Of a stretch of DNA of 34,745 nucleotides, positions 33,694-34,745 are shown piece after piece. How positions within the stretch are numbered: the first letter of the stretch is position 1; every line of letters begins with the position of its first letter. The notes under the pieces are model-generated. The model did no database searches. It was not told the origin of the DNA and saw nothing but the letters and a program-made list of their open reading frames with translations. The position numbers were made by a program, and so were the translations under genes. Origin of the DNA: DASXSB01 sp036506275 (GTDB lineage Bacteria; Methylomirabilota; Methylomirabilia; Rokubacteriales; CSP1-6); NCBI GenBank assembly GCA_036506275.1, contig DASXSB010000026.1, forward strand, positions 1-34,745. The letters are read 5' to 3'.

Positions 33694-34745
33694 TCAACGA
33701 CAGGCACCGCGGGCGAGGGCGGCCGCGACGAAGCCGGCGAACAGCGGGTGCGGATCCCAGGGGCGGGAGCGGAATTCGGGATGGAACTGCCCCGCCACGA
33801 AGAACGGATGCTCCGGGATCTCGATGAGCTCCACCAGTTGCTTCTCCGCCCACACGCCGGAGATCTGCAACCCGTTCTTCTCGAGCGCGTGCAGGTAGTC
33901 GTTGTTGACCTCGTACCGGTGCCGATGGCGCTCCTGGATGATCCCCTCCCCGTACAGCCGTGAGGCCGTGCTCCCCTCCGCGAGCACGATCGGATAGAGG
34001 CCGAGCCGCATGGTGCCGCCCTTGGCGGCGAGCGTGCGTTGTTCGGGCAGGAGGTCGATGACGCGATGGGCGGATCCGGGATCGAACTCGGACGAGTTGG
34101 CGCCGCTCAGCCCGCACACGTGGCGCGCGTACTCGATCACCGCGCACTGCATTCCGAGGCAGATGCCGAAGAACGGAACGCCGCCTTCGCGCGCGTAGCG
34201 CACCGCCTCGATCTTGCCCTCGATTCCGCGATCGCCGAACCCGCCCGGAACCAGGATGCCGTCCACGCCGGCGAACTGGGCGGCAGCGCCGTCCCGCTCG
34301 ATGTGCTCGGCGTCGACCCACACGAGCTCGACGCGGGCATCGTTGGCGATACCTCCGTGGACGAGCGCTTCCGAGAGGCTCTTGTAGGAGTCCTTGAGCT
34401 CGATGTACTTCCCCACCACCGCGATGCGGGTGGCCGAGCGCGGCGACTTCACGCGACGGACGACGTCCTCCCAGCGTGAGAGGTCGCTGGCGCCCGCGGG
34501 CAACCCGAGCAGCTTCACGATGATGGAGTCGAGGCCCTCGCGGTGGAACACGAGAGGGACCTCGTAGATGGTATCGACGTCCTTGGCCGTGATGACCGCC
34601 TCCTCTTCCACGTCGCAGAAGAGCGCGATCTTCGACTTGATCTTGGGGGGGAGATAACGGTCGGTGCGGCAGAGGAGGACGTCGGGCTGGATGCCGATCG
34701 CGCGCAGCTCCTTCACGGAATGCTGGGTGGCCTTGGTCTTGAGCT
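33694..34745 (-). CDS. pyrG: CTP synthase, 5' end cut by window
   Basis: About 350 C-terminal residues are visible; the N-terminal part lies beyond the right edge. CTP synthase aminates UTP to CTP. The end of the synthetase domain is seen (KTKATQHSVKELRAIGIQPD, LCRTDR, CDVEEEAVI). The class I glutaminase domain follows: ALVHGGI, VPGGFGDRG, the nucleophile block FGICLGMQCAVIEYARH, and GQFHPEFRSRP with the His/Glu pair. A GTG at 34716 is internal to the conserved region, so the gene clearly continues past 34745. The stop is 17 nt before the kdsA GTG used here. CTP is needed downstream for CMP-Kdo, and pyrG-kdsA is a familiar pairing. Confidence 0.97.
   Translation of the reverse strand, partial: LKTKATQHSVKELRAIGIQPDVLLCRTDRYLPPKIKSKIALFCDVEEEAVITAKDVDTIYEVPLVFHREGLDSIIVKLLGLPAGASDLSRWEDVVRRVKSPRSATRIAVVGKYIELKDSYKSLSEALVHGGIANDARVELVWVDAEHIERDGAAAQFAGVDGILVPGGFGDRGIEGKIEAVRYAREGGVPFFGICLGMQCAVIEYARHVCGLSGANSSEFDPGSAHRVIDLLPEQRTLAAKGGTMRLGLYPIVLAEGSTASRLYGEGIIQERHRHRYEVNNDYLHALEKNGLQISGVWAEKQLVELIEIPEHPFFVAGQFHPEFRSRPWDPHPLFAGFVAAALARGACR

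Overview
This is a high-GC, gene-dense chromosomal window of core metabolism and envelope biogenesis. It holds about 26 protein genes, nearly all on the minus strand. No RNA genes, mobile elements, phage genes or CRISPR arrays were recognised, and no gap exceeds about 215 bp. Lipopolysaccharide genes (kdsA, kdsD, lptA, lptB, lptC and a fused lptF-lptG) show a diderm bacterium. The archaeal-type fructose-bisphosphate aldolase/phosphatase, GuaB3-type IMP dehydrogenase, bifunctional phosphoglucose/phosphomannose isomerase and high GC would fit a Rokubacteria/NC10-like (Methylomirabilota) genome or a similar uncultivated lineage. That placement is an impression from gene content, not a computed result.

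Layout, left to right. (1) 1-3.5 kb, minus: bifunctional-nuclease family gene (cut by the window edge), miaB, and an enlarged fructose-1,6-bisphosphate aldolase/phosphatase. A SorC-family sugar-phosphate regulator (3583-4572, plus) is divergent from the last. (2) 4.8-12.9 kb, minus: an apparent operon guaB3-guaA-dnaE-accA with a secreted alpha/beta hydrolase at its end. It is driven by a near-consensus sigma-70 promoter that overlaps the end of the next gene. (3) 13.0-18.2 kb, minus: valS-birA-coaX, tightly overlapped and with a promoter in front of valS, preceded by a secreted protein of unknown function. (4) 18.2-21.1 kb, plus: a single-chain LptF-LptG fusion and, 2 nt later, a retropepsin-like lipoprotein. 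(5) 21.1-26.4 kb, minus: metK, ahcY (the SAM cycle) and a large UPF0182 membrane protein. (6) 26.5-34.7 kb, minus: pyrG (cut by the window edge)-kdsA-kdsD-lptC-lptA-lptB-rpoN-rapZ-pgi/pmi. This long operon joins CTP and Kdo synthesis, LPS transport and sigma-54.

Functionally, pyrG supplies CTP for CMP-Kdo, kdsD/kdsA make Kdo-8-phosphate, and LptB-LptFG-LptC-LptA form most of the LPS export bridge. BirA should biotinylate the acetyl-CoA carboxylase whose alpha carboxyltransferase subunit is AccA. MetK and AhcY make SAM and clear SAH.

No clearly new defence or mobile system is visible. The observations most worth following are the LptF-LptG fusion with its coupled aspartic-protease lipoprotein and divergent unknown secreted protein, the extended FBP aldolase/phosphatase with a SorC regulator, the intact PHP metal site in DnaE, the guaB3-guaA pairing, and the absence of kdsC from the Kdo/Lpt operon.
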